Shown piece by piece: positions 16,513 through 27,400 of a DNA stretch of 64,000 nucleotides (positions are counted from its first letter, which is position 1; every line of letters begins with the position of its first letter). Origin of the DNA: Prosthecobacter vanneervenii (GTDB lineage: Bacteria > Verrucomicrobiota > Verrucomicrobiia > Verrucomicrobiales > Verrucomicrobiaceae); NCBI RefSeq assembly GCF_014203095.1, contig NZ_JACHIG010000006.1, forward strand, positions 186,001 to 250,000. Direction: 5' to 3'. The translations under genes were made by a program, and so were the position numbers. Under the pieces are notes generated by a model that saw nothing but the letters and a program-made list of their open reading frames with translations, made no database searches and was not told where the DNA came from.

Positions 16513-18876
16513 ATGACTCGCAATTTCTTCACCCCCGTCGCGGCTGCGGCCTCCGCCCTCGCGCTTCTCCTTCCTACCGCGCAGGCAGAGACCAATTTCG
16601 GCCAGGTGGCCATGCACGTGGCCTACATGCTGCAGAACCACCACTACTCGAAGCAGGACTTTGACGACAAGGTGTCCGGGGAGATGCTGCACAACTACCT
16701 GAACATGCTGGACTTCAAGCACATCTTCTTTACCGAGCAGGATGTGGCGGGCTTCAAGGACAAGTATGAGACCACCCTCGACGACCATGTGCTGATGCGT
16801 AACATCAGCCCGGCGATCGAGATCTATGACATCTACAAGGAGCGTGTGAAGGAGCGCGTGGAATTCCTGAAGAAGGCGCTGGAGACCAACAAGTTCACCT
16901 TTGACTCCAAGCGCACCATCCAGATCAAGCGCGACAAGGCCCCCTGGCCGAAAGACAAGGCCGAACAGGACAAGCTCTGGCTGGACATCATCGAGGACAA
17001 TCTGCTGGCAGAGCGCATCGCCGACGAGACCCGTGAGCGCGACGAAAAAAAGAAGGCTGAGAAGGCTGCCGCCAAGAAGGCCGAAAGCGCTGCCGCCAAG
17101 CCCGAGGCAAAAGCGGAGGAGCCCAAAGCCGCCGCCCCGGCCAAGCCTGAGGTCGCCGCCAAGAAAGACAAGGACAAGGACGACAAAGACCTGACGCCCA
17201 AGGAACGTGTGCTGAAGGACTACACCCGCCTGCTCGAAAGCATCAACGAGAACGACACCAAGGATGTGGTGAACTTCTTCCTCTCCAGCCTCGCCACCGC
17301 CTACGACCCGCACACGGAGTACATGAGCACGGATGAGAGCGACAACTTCCGCATCCACATGTCCCACAAGCTGGTGGGCATCGGCGCACTGCTCGGCCAG
17401 AAGGACGATGGTGCCGAGATCCAGGGCATCGTGGTCGGCGGCCCTGCTGACAAGCAAGGGCAGCTCAAGCTGAATGACCGCATCATCGCCGTGGCCCAGG
17501 GCGACGACGAGTTTGTGGACGTGAAGTACCTCAAGCTGCAGAAGATCGTGGACATGATCCGCGGCGAGAAGAACACCACCGTTCGCATCAAGATTGTCCC
17601 GGCTGATGACCCCGCCGGCACCCGCATCATCGCCATCGTGCGTGATGAGGTGCCGCTGAAGGAAAAGCTGGCCAATGCCGAGCTGCTGGTGACTCCGCCG
17701 GACCTGGGCAAGACGCTCAAAGTGGGCTGGATCAACCTCTCCAACTTCTATGCCGACATGGAAAACGGCACCGTCAGTACCAGTGCTGACGTGGAGCGCC
17801 TGCTGCGTCGTCTGATGAAGGAAAAGATCGACGGTCTGGTGCTGGATCTGCGTGACAACGGCGGCGGCTCCCTGGATGAAGCCATCAAGCTCACCGGCCT
17901 CTTTGTCCCCGCCGGACCTGTGGTGCAGGCCAAGGACTGGCGTGGCAGCATCACCTGGCGCGATTGCGAAAACGAGAAGCCGGTGTATGACGGCCCGATG
18001 ATCGTGCTGACCAACAAGGCCAGCGCCTCCGCCTCTGAAATTTTGGCCGCCGCCCTGCAGGACTACCACCGCGCGCTGATTGTGGGAGACAAGTCCACCT
18101 TCGGCAAAGGCACGGTGCAGACCATCCTGCCTGTGGAGCGCTACATGCCCTTCTTCAGCGACAAGAAAGGTGCTGGTGACCTGAAGGTGACGATTCAGAA
18201 GTTCTACCGCATCGCCGGTGGCTCCACCCAGCTCAAGGGCGTGGAGGCTGACGTGCCGCTGCCCTCCATCCGTGACGTGCTGGACATCGGCGAAGCCTCC
18301 GCTGAGAATCCGCTGCCCTACGACACCATCCCGCCGCGCAAGTATCCGCTCTTCCGCAAGGACCCGTTTCCGATCGAAGAGATCAATGCCCGAGTGAAGA
18401 GCCGCCTGGCCACCAATCCTGAATTCCAGAACGTGGTCGATGAGGCCAAGCGCCTGAAGGACAAGATCGACCGCAACACGGTGAGCCTGAACCTGCAGGA
18501 GCGCGAGAAAGAGCGCCTGGACAACGAAGCTCGACGCGACAAGCAGACCGAAGAGCGCGCCAAGCGTGTGAAGGAAGTGGCTGAGCGCATCAAGGACAAC
18601 GGCTTCAAGACCTACCACCTGACGCTCGACAATGTGGACAAGCCCGACCTCGTACCCGAGTCCGCTTTTACCAAGGAGATGAACTCCGGCATGCGCACGG
18701 CCTCCAAGGATGAAGAGGGTGGCAGTGACGAATCCAAGTTCCCGTATGGCGTGGAGCCCGTGAAGTTGGAAACCATCCACGTCCTGCGCGATCTGCTGGA
18801 GTTGGACCACAAGCCGACCACCGCTGCCAAGACGGAGGACAAAGCCGCTGCTGCGGACAAGCCTCAGGCTCAGTAA
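16513..18876 (+). CDS. Carboxy-terminal processing protease (Tsp/Prc, S41A)
   Basis: 787 aa with a signal peptide (1-25, ending AQAET). A periplasmic serine-lysine protease that trims C-termini and degrades damaged proteins. The order is N-terminal helical domain, PDZ domain (about 275-385, LVGIGALLGQKDDGAEI), protease core, and C-terminal DUF3340-type tail. The catalytic pair is recognisable: Ser506 in ASASASEILAAALQDY and Lys532 in STFGKGTVQ. An unusual Lys/Ala/Glu-rich insert (about residues 175-225) sits between the N-terminal and PDZ domains. It is divergent from the metallo-hydrolase and is followed after 20 bases by mog. Confidence 0.93.
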   Translation: MTRNFFTPVAAAASALALLLPTAQAETNFGQVAMHVAYMLQNHHYSKQDFDDKVSGEMLHNYLNMLDFKHIFFTEQDVAGFKDKYETTLDDHVLMRNISPAIEIYDIYKERVKERVEFLKKALETNKFTFDSKRTIQIKRDKAPWPKDKAEQDKLWLDIIEDNLLAERIADETRERDEKKKAEKAAAKKAESAAAKPEAKAEEPKAAAPAKPEVAAKKDKDKDDKDLTPKERVLKDYTRLLESINENDTKDVVNFFLSSLATAYDPHTEYMSTDESDNFRIHMSHKLVGIGALLGQKDDGAEIQGIVVGGPADKQGQLKLNDRIIAVAQGDDEFVDVKYLKLQKIVDMIRGEKNTTVRIKIVPADDPAGTRIIAIVRDEVPLKEKLANAELLVTPPDLGKTLKVGWINLSNFYADMENGTVSTSADVERLLRRLMKEKIDGLVLDLRDNGGGSLDEAIKLTGLFVPAGPVVQAKDWRGSITWRDCENEKPVYDGPMIVLTNKASASASEILAAALQDYHRALIVGDKSTFGKGTVQTILPVERYMPFFSDKKGAGDLKVTIQKFYRIAGGSTQLKGVEADVPLPSIRDVLDIGEASAENPLPYDTIPPRKYPLFRKDPFPIEEINARVKSRLATNPEFQNVVDEAKRLKDKIDRNTVSLNLQEREKERLDNEARRDKQTEERAKRVKEVAERIKDNGFKTYHLTLDNVDKPDLVPESAFTKEMNSGMRTASKDEEGGSDESKFPYGVEPVKLETIHVLRDLLELDHKPTTAAKTEDKAAAADKPQAQ

Positions 18877-18896
18877 TCGCCTTCTTTTCATCAAGA

Positions 18897-19373
18897 ATGC
18901 AGGTAGGCATCATCACGGTATCTGATCGCGCCAGCGAGGGCGTGTATGAGGATCTGGGCGGCCCGGCGCTGAAAAAGGCGGCGGAAGGCTATGGCTGGAC
19001 TGTCGCCGCGGAGGCGATCGTCCCAGACGATCTGAAGCGCATCCAGGAGACGATTCATTCCTTTGGAGCCCAGGGCTGCGCGCTCATTCTTACCACGGGT
19101 GGTACGGGCATCGCCGAGCGGGATGTCACACCCGAGGCCATTCGTGGCATTATGCGGGTGGAGATTCCCGGCTTTGGCGAGCTCATGCGCATGAAGTCAC
19201 TGGAACTGACGCCCAATGCCATCCTCTCCCGCAGCCTTGCGGCAGTGGTGGAGCGCAGCCTCGTCATCGCCCTGCCAGGCAAGCCGCAGGGTGCCGTGGA
19301 CTGCCTCGGCTTTGTCCTGGGGGCCATTCCCCATACGGTAAAGCTGGCCCAGCGCGTGCCGACGAGCTGCTAA
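18897..19373 (+). CDS. mog: Molybdopterin adenylyltransferase (MogA/MoaB family)
   Basis: 158 aa. The enzyme adenylylates molybdopterin before molybdenum insertion. Motifs are ITVSDRASEGVYEDLGGP at the N-terminus, LTTGGTGIAERDVTPEAI (residues ~62-79), and PGKPQGAVDC near the C-terminus. Full family length. It starts 20 bases after the protease gene and may share its transcript. No other molybdenum-cofactor gene and no molybdoenzyme are visible in the window. Confidence 0.9.
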   Translation: MQVGIITVSDRASEGVYEDLGGPALKKAAEGYGWTVAAEAIVPDDLKRIQETIHSFGAQGCALILTTGGTGIAERDVTPEAIRGIMRVEIPGFGELMRMKSLELTPNAILSRSLAAVVERSLVIALPGKPQGAVDCLGFVLGAIPHTVKLAQRVPTSC

Positions 19374-19449
19374 CTGGAGTAACTGAATTTTGCGGCTCGA
19401 CTCCGGGGCGGAGTCCCGTTTAAATCCAGTCATCCGTCAAACCACCGCC

Positions 19450-20829
19450 ATGAAACGCATTCCTGTTTCCTCCCGCCGTCAGTTCCTTGCCAGGTCCGCA
19501 GCCGCCATCGGCTTTCCCACCATCATCCCGGCCAGTGTGCTGGGGCAGAACGCCCCCTCCAACAAGATCACCATGGCTGTCTTTGGCTGGGGCATGATGG
19601 GGCCGAGCAACACGAGCAAATTTTTGCAGGAGCAGGACTGCCAGATCGTGGCTGCGTGTGACATTGACAAGCGCAACCTGCAGAAGGCGCTGGAGGTCAT
19701 CAATGGCGCTTACAAGAATCAAGACTGCAAGCCCTACCATGACTACCGTGAGGTGATGGCGCGCAAGGACATCGACACCGTGATGCTGGCGCTGCCGGAC
19801 AACTGGCATGCGCTGACCGCCATCGAAGCGGCGAAGAACGGCAAGGACATCTACGGTGAGAAGCCGCTGGCACGCACCATCGCCGAGCAGCAGGCCATTG
19901 TGAAAGCGGTGCAGAAGCACGGACGCATCTGGCAGACGGGCTCGTGGCAGCGCAGCGAGGACAACTTCCGCATCGGCGCGGAGATCGTGCGCAACGGGCT
20001 CATCGGAAAGCTCAAGGAGGTGCACGTGGGGCTGCCTGATGGGCACAAGGATTTTGCAGGCACCGGCGACAAGCGCAGCGTGACGCCACCGCCTCCCGAA
20101 CTGGACTATGAAATGTGGATCGGGCCTGCGACGATGCAGGACTACATTGAGTGCCGCGTGCACAAGAACTGGCGCTGGGACTACAACATCGGCGGCGGTC
20201 AGCTTCTCGACTGGATCGGGCACCACTGCGACATCGCGCACTGGGGAATGGACATGGACCGCAGCGGTCCCAATGAGGTGAGCCCCATCCAGGTGGACAT
20301 GCCACCGCGCACCGACATCTGGAACACCGCCACCAAGTACCGCGCCGAGGCCAAGTATGCCGGCGGCATCACCATGACCATCGCGGGCGGCCATGACGAC
20401 ATCAAGATGGGCACCAAGTGGATCGGCACGGACGGCTGGGTGTATGTGAACCGTGGCGGCGCGTATGATTGCTCCAACCCGGCGCTCAAACAGATGGTCA
20501 AGAAGCGGAAGGATGAGAAGGACCCGAAGAGCGAGATCATCGAAGTGGCCAAGGCTCCGAAGCTGGGAGATGACATCATCAAGACCCGCCTCTACGAAAC
20601 CAAGGGGCACCACCGCAACTTCCTCGATTGCGTGAAGAGCCGCCAGCCCACTGTGACTCCGGTGGAGACCGCGCATCACAGTGCCACGCCAGGCCACCTT
20701 GCCCTGATTTCCTTCCTCACCAACCGCTCTATCAAGTGGGATCCGGTGAAAGAGGAGATCCTGGGTGATGCCGATGCCGCCAAGCTGCTGGGCCGTGAGT
20801 ATCGCGGGCCTTGGAAGCTGGAGGTGTGA
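19450..20829 (+). CDS. Gfo/Idh/MocA-family oxidoreductase with Tat signal
   Basis: 459 aa from the ATG at 19450; an upstream TTG only adds unlikely residues. A twin-arginine signal (SSRRQFLARSAAAIGFP) points to export in folded form. A Rossmann NAD(P) fold follows (ITMAVFGWGMMGPSNTSKF, VAACDIDKRN), with YGEKPLARTIAEQ, the family Glu-Lys-Pro motif near residue 138. A substrate domain contains GGGQLLDWIGHHCDIAHWGM. Family members oxidise or isomerise sugars and inositols; exported forms are frequent in Planctomycetes and Verrucomicrobia. It converges on the DUF1501 pair, with one 71-bp palindromic element between them. Confidence 0.85.
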   Translation: MKRIPVSSRRQFLARSAAAIGFPTIIPASVLGQNAPSNKITMAVFGWGMMGPSNTSKFLQEQDCQIVAACDIDKRNLQKALEVINGAYKNQDCKPYHDYREVMARKDIDTVMLALPDNWHALTAIEAAKNGKDIYGEKPLARTIAEQQAIVKAVQKHGRIWQTGSWQRSEDNFRIGAEIVRNGLIGKLKEVHVGLPDGHKDFAGTGDKRSVTPPPPELDYEMWIGPATMQDYIECRVHKNWRWDYNIGGGQLLDWIGHHCDIAHWGMDMDRSGPNEVSPIQVDMPPRTDIWNTATKYRAEAKYAGGITMTIAGGHDDIKMGTKWIGTDGWVYVNRGGAYDCSNPALKQMVKKRKDEKDPKSEIIEVAKAPKLGDDIIKTRLYETKGHHRNFLDCVKSRQPTVTPVETAHHSATPGHLALISFLTNRSIKWDPVKEEILGDADAAKLLGREYRGPWKLEV

Positions 20830-20861
20830 GCCTGAAGTAACCGTCTGCGCGAACCTTCATC

Positions 20862-20932
20862 GAGTGCTCCAGTCCTCTGGAGCGTTGTGAAGGATTGTGA
20901 ACGTTCGAAAGCGCCGGAGGACCGGCGCACTC
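20862..20932 (+). repeat. 71-bp palindromic element, copy 1
   Basis: Outer ends GAGTGC / GCACTC are inverted. Inside are two perfect 7-bp hairpins with 4-base loops: GCTCCAG-TCCT-CTGGAGC (20866-20883) and GCGCCGG-AGGA-CCGGCGC (20911-20928). Copy 2 at 24351-24421 has the same length and the same parts in reverse orientation. It is a REP/BIME-like element in the convergent gap between the Gfo/Idh/MocA gene and the DUF1501 pair. Confidence 0.8.
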
Positions 20933-20967
20933 CAAGACGCTCTCGAGAGATTTTGCGAATGCCTTGC

Positions 20968-22371
20968 CTACGCGATCACATCGCGCAGCACATTGCCGTG
21001 GACATCGGTGAGCCGCAGATCGCGGCCGCTGAAGCGGTAGGTGAGCTGCTCGTGGTCGATGCCCATCAGGTGCAGCACGGTGGCCCACATGTCATAGACA
21101 GTGCAGACGTTTTCGATGGCATCGTAACCGAAGTCGTCCGTGGCGCCGTAGATGTGGCCGGGCTTGATGCCGCCGCCGGCCATCCAGATGGTGAAGCCGT
21201 AGGGGTTGTGATCGCGGCCGTCGGTGCCCTGGGCAAAGGGGGTGCGGCCAAACTCACCAGCCCAGATGACCAGCGTGCTGTCCAGCAGGCCACGTGATTT
21301 GAGATCTTTGACGAGGGCAGCGATGGGCTGGTCCACCTGATAGGCCATGTTGGCGTGGCCTTTTTTGATTTCTCCGTGCTGATCCCAGGGGTTCGCCGCT
21401 TGTTTGCCGCCGAGCTTTTGCGGCAGACAGCTCAGCTCTACAAAGCGCACGCCGCGCTCCACCAGCCGACGTGCGAGCAGGCACTGCCGCGCATAGGCGG
21501 TGCGGGTGTCGTCCGGGCCGTCCATGCCGTAGAGCTTTTTCGTGGCCTCGGTCTCGCCGGAGATGTCGCACAGCTCGGGCACGGCGGACTGCATGCGCCA
21601 GGCCATTTCGTAATTGGCGATGGCGGCATCCACATGCACGTCGTGCTGCGCCATGCTGGCAAAGCGGTGGTCCATGTCACTGATGAAGTCTAGCTGGCGG
21701 CGCTGTCTGGCGCGCGGCTGCCGGGAGCGGATGTTTTTCACGGCTTCTTCGGCATCGGCCTTGATGATGCTGGCCTGATGCTGCGCGGGCAGGAAGCCGT
21801 TGCTGAAGACTCCCACACCGCCGTGCGGCACCGTGGCGTCGCCGCTTTGCAGCACGATGTAGCCGGGAAGGTCACGCGACTCCGTGCCAAGACCATAGCT
21901 GGCCCAGGCACCAGCGCTCGGATAACCGAGAAAGGGGAAGCCGCTGTGCATGAAGAAATTTCCCTGCGCGTGCTCGCTGAACTTGGCCGTCATGCTGCGG
22001 ATGACGCAGATCTCATCCGCCAGCGTGGCCATGTGCGGGAAGAGCTCGCTCACCGGCATGCCGCTCTGGCCGTGGCGATGAAAAGCCCAGTGCGCGGGCT
22101 GGACGGTGCCGTTGTTGTTGAACTGCGTCTTCTTCACCTCCACCGGCATGGGCTGCCCGGCGTATTTTTCCAGCAGCGGCTTCGGATCAAAGGAGTCGAG
22201 GTGAGAGACCCCGCCGCTCATGTAGCAGAAGATCACGCTGCGGGCCTTCGGGGCAAAGCGCTTCGCACGATTCACCGGCGACTCCGCCTGCATGAGTCCC
22301 GCAAGCGCGGCCATGCCAAAGCCGGTGGAGGCATGGGCGAGCATCTGGCGGCGTGAGAGGAGGGAATTCAT
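20968..22371 (-). CDS. DUF1501 protein with Tat signal, second of a tandem pair
   Basis: 467 aa. The twin-arginine leader [19 protein letters not shown] precedes the DUF1501 body ([71 protein letters not shown]). The fold is alkaline-phosphatase/sulfatase-like, but the biochemical function of DUF1501 is not established. Its ATG overlaps the stop of the upstream paralogue by one base (TGATG), so the two are translationally coupled. By eye they are clearly more than two-thirds identical, indicating recent tandem duplication. This is the last gene of the IclR - PSD1 operon. Confidence 0.85.
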   Translation of the reverse strand: MNSLLSRRQMLAHASTGFGMAALAGLMQAESPVNRAKRFAPKARSVIFCYMSGGVSHLDSFDPKPLLEKYAGQPMPVEVKKTQFNNNGTVQPAHWAFHRHGQSGMPVSELFPHMATLADEICVIRSMTAKFSEHAQGNFFMHSGFPFLGYPSAGAWASYGLGTESRDLPGYIVLQSGDATVPHGGVGVFSNGFLPAQHQASIIKADAEEAVKNIRSRQPRARQRRQLDFISDMDHRFASMAQHDVHVDAAIANYEMAWRMQSAVPELCDISGETEATKKLYGMDGPDDTRTAYARQCLLARRLVERGVRFVELSCLPQKLGGKQAANPWDQHGEIKKGHANMAYQVDQPIAALVKDLKSRGLLDSTLVIWAGEFGRTPFAQGTDGRDHNPYGFTIWMAGGGIKPGHIYGATDDFGYDAIENVCTVYDMWATVLHLMGIDHEQLTYRFSGRDLRLTDVHGNVLRDVIA

Positions 22372-23789
22372 CAGGCGATGATGTCTTTGAGCACGTTGCC
22401 ATGCACATCCGTCAGGCGCAGATCACGACCGCTGAAGCGGTAGGTGAGCTGCTCGTGGTCGATGCCCATGAGGTGCAGCACGGTGGCCCACATGTCATAG
22501 ACGGTGGAGATGTTTTCGACGGCGTTGTAGCCGAAGTCATCGGTGGCACCGTACACGTGGCCGCCTTTGACGCCACCACCGGCCATCCAGACGGTGAAGC
22601 CGTAGGGATTGTGGTCGCGGCCATTGGTGCCCTGGGCAAAGGGCGTGCGGCCAAATTCACCGGCCCAGACGAGAAGCGTGCTGTCCAGCAGGCCGCGCGA
22701 GCGCAGGTCTTTGATGAGCGCGGCGATGGGCTGGTCGATCTGGTTCGCCATCTTGCCGTGGCCTTCCTTGATCGCGCCGTGGTGGTCCCAGGGGTTGGCA
22801 CCGTTGCCACCGCCCACGTTGTAGGCCAGCGTGCTCAGCTCGATGAAGCGCACGCCACGCTCGACGAGCCGACGCGCCAGCAGGCACTGGCGGGCGTAGG
22901 CGGCTTTTTTGGGTTCCGGATCATCCAGACCGTAGAGCTTCTTGGTGGTTTCGGTTTCGCCGGAGATGTCGCAGAGTTCGGGCACGGCGGACTGCATGCG
23001 CCAGGCCATCTCGTAGTTGGAGATGGCGGCCTCGATGTGCATATCGTGCTGCGTGGTGCTGACAAAGCGGCGGTCCATGCTGCCGATGAAGTCGAGCTGC
23101 CTGCGCTGCATGTCGTGCGGCTGGCGCGGGCGGATGTTGGCCACAGCTTCGGCTTCATCAGCTTTCACGATGCTGGCCTGATGCTGCGCGGGGAGGAAGC
23201 CATTGCTGAAGAGGCCCACGCCGCCATGCGGAGTGGAGGCACCGCCGCTCTGCAGCACGATGTAGCCGGGAAGATCGCTCGACTCGGTGCCGAGCCCGTA
23301 GCTCGTCCATGCTCCTGCGCTGGGATAGCCGAGGAAGGGGAAGCCGGTGTGCATGAAGAAATTTCCCTGCGCATGCTCGCTGAATTTGGCCGTCATGCCA
23401 CGGAGCTGGCATAGCTCGTCCACCACACCGCCAATCTGCGGAAAGAGGTCGCTGACCTCCAGGCCGGACTGTCCGTAGCGTTTGAAGTCCCAATGCGAGG
23501 GCTGGACGGTGCCGTTGTTGTTGAACTGCGTCTTCTTCACCGCGCCGGGCATCGGCTGGCCCGCATACTTGGTGAGGAGCGGCTTGTGATCGAAGGAGTC
23601 CACGTGAGAGACACCGCCGCTCATGTAGAGGAAGATGACGCTGCGGGCTTTGGAAGCAAAGCGCTTGGCGCGATTGACGAGCGGCAGCGCCGCTTGAGCC
23701 TCTTCCTGCATGAGACCCGCAAGTGCGGCCATGCCGAAACCGGTGGAGGCTCGGGAGAGAATTTGACGGCGGGAGAGGGGGGAGTTCAT
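22371..23789 (-). CDS. DUF1501 protein with Tat signal, first of a tandem pair
   Basis: 472 aa from the ATG at 23789. This start is chosen because the Tat leader [19 protein letters not shown] begins there and the ATG overlaps the DUF4375 stop as ATGA. The body carries the same DUF1501 landmarks as its neighbour ([47 protein letters not shown]). It differs mainly in a longer leader (EEAQAALPL) and in a segment near residue 310 ([17 protein letters not shown]). DUF1501 genes usually follow a PSD1 gene directly. Here a DUF4375 gene and a palindromic repeat separate it from the PSD1 gene at 24453. Confidence 0.85.
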   Translation of the reverse strand: MNSPLSRRQILSRASTGFGMAALAGLMQEEAQAALPLVNRAKRFASKARSVIFLYMSGGVSHVDSFDHKPLLTKYAGQPMPGAVKKTQFNNNGTVQPSHWDFKRYGQSGLEVSDLFPQIGGVVDELCQLRGMTAKFSEHAQGNFFMHTGFPFLGYPSAGAWTSYGLGTESSDLPGYIVLQSGGASTPHGGVGLFSNGFLPAQHQASIVKADEAEAVANIRPRQPHDMQRRQLDFIGSMDRRFVSTTQHDMHIEAAISNYEMAWRMQSAVPELCDISGETETTKKLYGLDDPEPKKAAYARQCLLARRLVERGVRFIELSTLAYNVGGGNGANPWDHHGAIKEGHGKMANQIDQPIAALIKDLRSRGLLDSTLLVWAGEFGRTPFAQGTNGRDHNPYGFTVWMAGGGVKGGHVYGATDDFGYNAVENISTVYDMWATVLHLMGIDHEQLTYRFSGRDLRLTDVHGNVLKDIIA

Positions 23790-24331
23790 GGCTTGTCCTT
23801 GAGGCGAGTGAAGAAGAGACTGTTTGAGCGGAACCAGGCGCACAAAGCTTCGGCAATCGCTTTTTGATTGTCTTGCAAATGAGAAGTCTCTGACCTCAGA
23901 TCATCTTTGCCGTCCAACTGTAACAATCGCTCCTGATCGTCATCATCGTTGAACGGATGTGTGCCGTAAAAGGCCTGAATCTGTGTTCTGCGTTCTGTAG
24001 TGTCTGTCGGAGGAGTTACAGAACCAAATAGTTTACGAGCTGCTGAGCAAAGGATTTCTGACTCGGTTTGGCAGCCAATCTTTGCGAGGTCAGCAATCTG
24101 ATCGGCGGTAAAAGCACCACTAGAGTTCCAGAAGTACTGAGGCAGACCGCCATTGTTTAACTCAGCTTTGAACCAGTAAAATCGTACGGCCATCTTCCGG
24201 CCCTCATTTAAGCCAAGATATTTTGATCTGGCCCATTCAGGCCTCACGTCCTTGTCGAATAGATAGTCGAATCGTTCAAAGCATCGGGCTTTGGACGCAA
24301 ATTTTTGCCAAGTTGGAGAGAAGCCAATCAT
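23786..24331 (-). CDS. DUF4375 (DMP19-like) protein
   Basis: 181 aa from the ATG at 24331. A longer frame reading from 24424 is rejected because its first 31 codons lie in the 71-bp repeat. The middle contains [19 protein letters not shown] followed by [12 protein letters not shown], the family pattern of DUF4375, whose function is unknown. There is no signal peptide. By eye the gene is clearly poorer in G and C than its neighbours, which suggests acquisition by transfer. Its stop overlaps the DUF1501 start by four bases, so it is nevertheless coupled into the operon. The C-terminal ~60 residues are charged ([18 protein letters not shown]). Confidence 0.7.
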   Translation of the reverse strand: MIGFSPTWQKFASKARCFERFDYLFDKDVRPEWARSKYLGLNEGRKMAVRFYWFKAELNNGGLPQYFWNSSGAFTADQIADLAKIGCQTESEILCSAARKLFGSVTPPTDTTERRTQIQAFYGTHPFNDDDDQERLLQLDGKDDLRSETSHLQDNQKAIAEALCAWFRSNSLFFTRLKDKP

Positions 24332-24350
24332 TGTGCACGTGAGCGTTTTG

Positions 24351-24421
24351 GAGTGCGCCGGTCCTCCGGCGCTTTCGGGTGGCCACCGGCTTGCGCAAAG
24401 CTCCAGAGGACTGGAGCACTC
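24351..24421 (-). repeat. 71-bp palindromic element, copy 2 (inverted)
   Basis: Same length and parts as the element at 20862-20932 but reversed: GCGCCGG-TCCT-CCGGCGC at 24355-24372 and GCTCCAG-AGGA-CTGGAGC at 24400-24417, with GAGTGC/GCACTC ends. Only the central spacer differs between copies. It lies in the 121-bp gap between the PSD1 and DUF4375 genes. Confidence 0.8.
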
Positions 24422-24452
24422 CAAAACGCTGGCGCGGGTTTTGAGGGCGTGT

Positions 24453-27400
24453 TCATTTCAGGTAAATAAACTCCTTCAGGTTGATGAGTGATTGCGCGAG
24501 GCTGGTCCAGCTTTGGACGGTGGCGTCGTCGCCAGCGGTGGAGGCGCGGAGGGATTCGAGTTGTTTTGACTGCTCGTCGCGCTGGGTTTGAAGCTGGGTG
24601 AGCTGCTGGCGTTGATCCGGTGTGAGTGCGGCGAGAATATCGGCCTCGGTGATGGAGCTGGATTCGATGCGGGCGGTTTGGGCGATCTCTTCGGGTGTCA
24701 GCGCACGGTCATAAAGACGGGCGCGGAAGATGCGACCCGTGAGGCCTTTGTTGCCGGCAGGGGCACCGTGGCGGCAGCCGAGGAGGATCTGGGAGGCGTC
24801 GGCGGCGAAGGTGGCAGCGGGGGCTTTGCGGTAGGTGCGGCCGTAGGGCTTGCCATCGCGGTAGCCGGAGATGGTGCCATCGGGCTGGTAAACCACAGCA
24901 ATGTGCACGGGGCGGGTGGTGGCTTCGGTTTCGGCGCTGCCTTCAAAGAGCTCGCTGCGGTCAAAGAAGTTGCTGCCAGCCACCCAGTGTTGCGGGGTTT
25001 TCTCGGCAAAGACGATGGAGTCAAACTGGCCGCCGTCCTTGTGCTGCACGGTGACTACACCGCCTCCGCGCTGCGTGAGATTGTCCAGCATGACCCAGGC
25101 TTCGAGGGTTTTGGTGGTGAGCGTCTTCGGCAGGGAGCCGGATTTGGCCATGGACTTGCCGTCCAGGATGAGAGCGCCGTTTTCCACACGAGCGTTGCCG
25201 ACGAGTTCGAGGTTCATGCGGCCTTCGGTGTCGCGGGCGTCTTTGTCAAAGGTCCACTCGGCCAGCGGGGCAGGGGTGTTGAGCGGCACGGCGGGCAGCT
25301 TGCGCTCGGTCTGCAGTCGAGTGCGTGCGGGCTCCAGCAGGGCGGAGATTTGCTGCGTGACTGCCGCGAGCTTTTGTTCCTTGGAGTTCAGCTCCTGGAC
25401 GAGTTCGTTGTTTTCCTGCTGCAAGATGCCGAGGTAGGCCAGGCTTTGCTTCACCTCATCGGGGGTGGCTTCGCGCGCGAAGGCCTCGCGGAACATCTGC
25501 TGCACACGGGCTTTGTCGTCGAGCTTGCTGGAGCGCAGCGCCCATTCGCGTGACCAGCGGATGACGTTGTTGTCGTTGAGCAGGGTGAGGGACTGTGCGG
25601 GGACGTTGGTGGTGTCGCGCTTGCCACGGGTGGCAAAGGGGACGGGAGAGTCGAAGGTGGTGAGGAAGGGATCGAGTGAATTGCGGATGACTTTCACGTA
25701 GATGCTGCGGCGTGTGTTGCCGCTGCCGATGGGTTCACCATAGAGCTCGGGGTCGAGCTTGCCGGTGAGGGTGAGGATTGAGTCGCGGATGGACTCGGCC
25801 TCCAGGCGGTGGATGGTCCAGTGGCTGAGCAGTTTGTTTTCAGGGTCCTTCTGCATCGCGATCTCCGAGGCCTGCGCGCTGCGCTGGAAGGCCCGTGAGC
25901 TGACCATGAGCTTGAGCATGGCCTTGATATCGCCGCCGCTGTCGATGAAGCGCTGGGCCAGGAAGTCGAGCAGTTCGGGATGTGTGGGCAGGTCGCCGAG
26001 CTTGCCGAAGTTGTCCACAGTAGAGACAATGCCGCGGCCAAAGACATGGTGCCAGAGGCGGTTGACGATGACACGTGCGGTGAGCGGGTTGTTCTTCAGG
26101 TCTGCCATGTGCTCGGCCAGTTGGAGGCGACCGCTGCCGGTGGTGTTGAATGGCGCGGGATCGAGGGCGTCGAGGAAGCGGCGGGGAACGATTTCCGAAG
26201 GCTGCTTGTGGTCGCCACGGACAAAGAGCGGCGCGTCTTTGGCATCGGCCTCGATCACGCCGGGCACGCGTGTGGGCATGGGCAGGCGGGCTTCGATCTC
26301 GCGGTAGCGTGCCACCAGCTTGGCGGCCTCGGGAAGATCGGCGAGTTTGTTGGGCAGCCTGCCGGTCTGCACAAGGCGGTTGAGCACCTCCGCCTGCGTG
26401 TCCGTCAGCGTGCCTTTCTGCCAGGACTGAATGAGATCGCTCGCGGCGAACGGGGCGCGTGCCTCGACAGATGGAGGTGTTTTGTCCTGAGTGATGAACA
26501 CGTCGGTGAGGCCAAACCACGAGCGGGCATCCTTGTTGAACTCAGCAGGCAGGTCGGCGGCGGTGGTGATCTGGATGAAGATTTCATCGCCCTTCCAGAA
26601 TTCGAGATCGAGGGAGCGCCAGCCGAGCTTTTCATCCTTGGCATCGCTGAGGACGACTGCCTTGTGGATGGTGCCGGTGCGTGGGTAGTTTTGCACCACA
26701 TACTTGGCCTTCACGCCGCCATTGCCTGCCACGCGGAACCACAGCGTGCCGCCTTCGCATTTGAAGCGGTTGGAGAAAAGCACGGCGCGTTCCTTGGTGC
26801 TGAGCAGGTCGCTGAAATAGCCGCCAGGGTGGATCTGCGAGACTGCGTTTTCGCCTTCGAGTGCGATGGAAAATTCTCCTGCCTTGGTGAGGCTTACGCC
26901 ATTGGCAAACCACTGCAGTTTGCCCAGGCCGGGGTGCGTGGATTCGGTGTTCTCGCTGGCGGTGATTTTGGCGGCTGACTTGAGCCAGTGCGCAGCCACG
27001 GCGTCTTTGATCTGTGCCTTGAGCCTGGCCAGTTCCTCGCGCTCGGCTTTGCCTGTGCCAGGGGCATTCACGTCAATGACGGCAGGGTGGGTGCTGGTGA
27101 AGATGCCGTAGAGGGAGTAGAAATCGGTCTGCGAGATGGCGTCAAACTTGTGGTTGTGGCAGCGGGCGCAGCTCACAGTCAGGGACTGGAAGGCCTTGGT
27201 GACGGTGTCGATCTGGTTGTCGGTGAAGGTGACCATTTCATCCAGAGAATCGACGGGCGAGAAGCCATGCAGCACCATGCGGAGCTGGGCGATGCCGATG
27301 GCGCTTTCGTTGATGCCGTTCTTGATTCGGGGCTTGGCGAGGAGATCGCCAGCGATGGCTTCCTTGACGAGCTGCGGATAGGGCACGTTGTCATTGAAGG

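Noticed and set aside
20862-24421. Composite transposon made of the two 71-bp elements
   Set aside because: No transposase and no target duplication is visible, so only the repeats and their placement are reported.
24332-24424. Longer start for the DUF4375 protein
   Set aside because: The extra residues are encoded by the 71-bp palindromic repeat and match nothing in the family.
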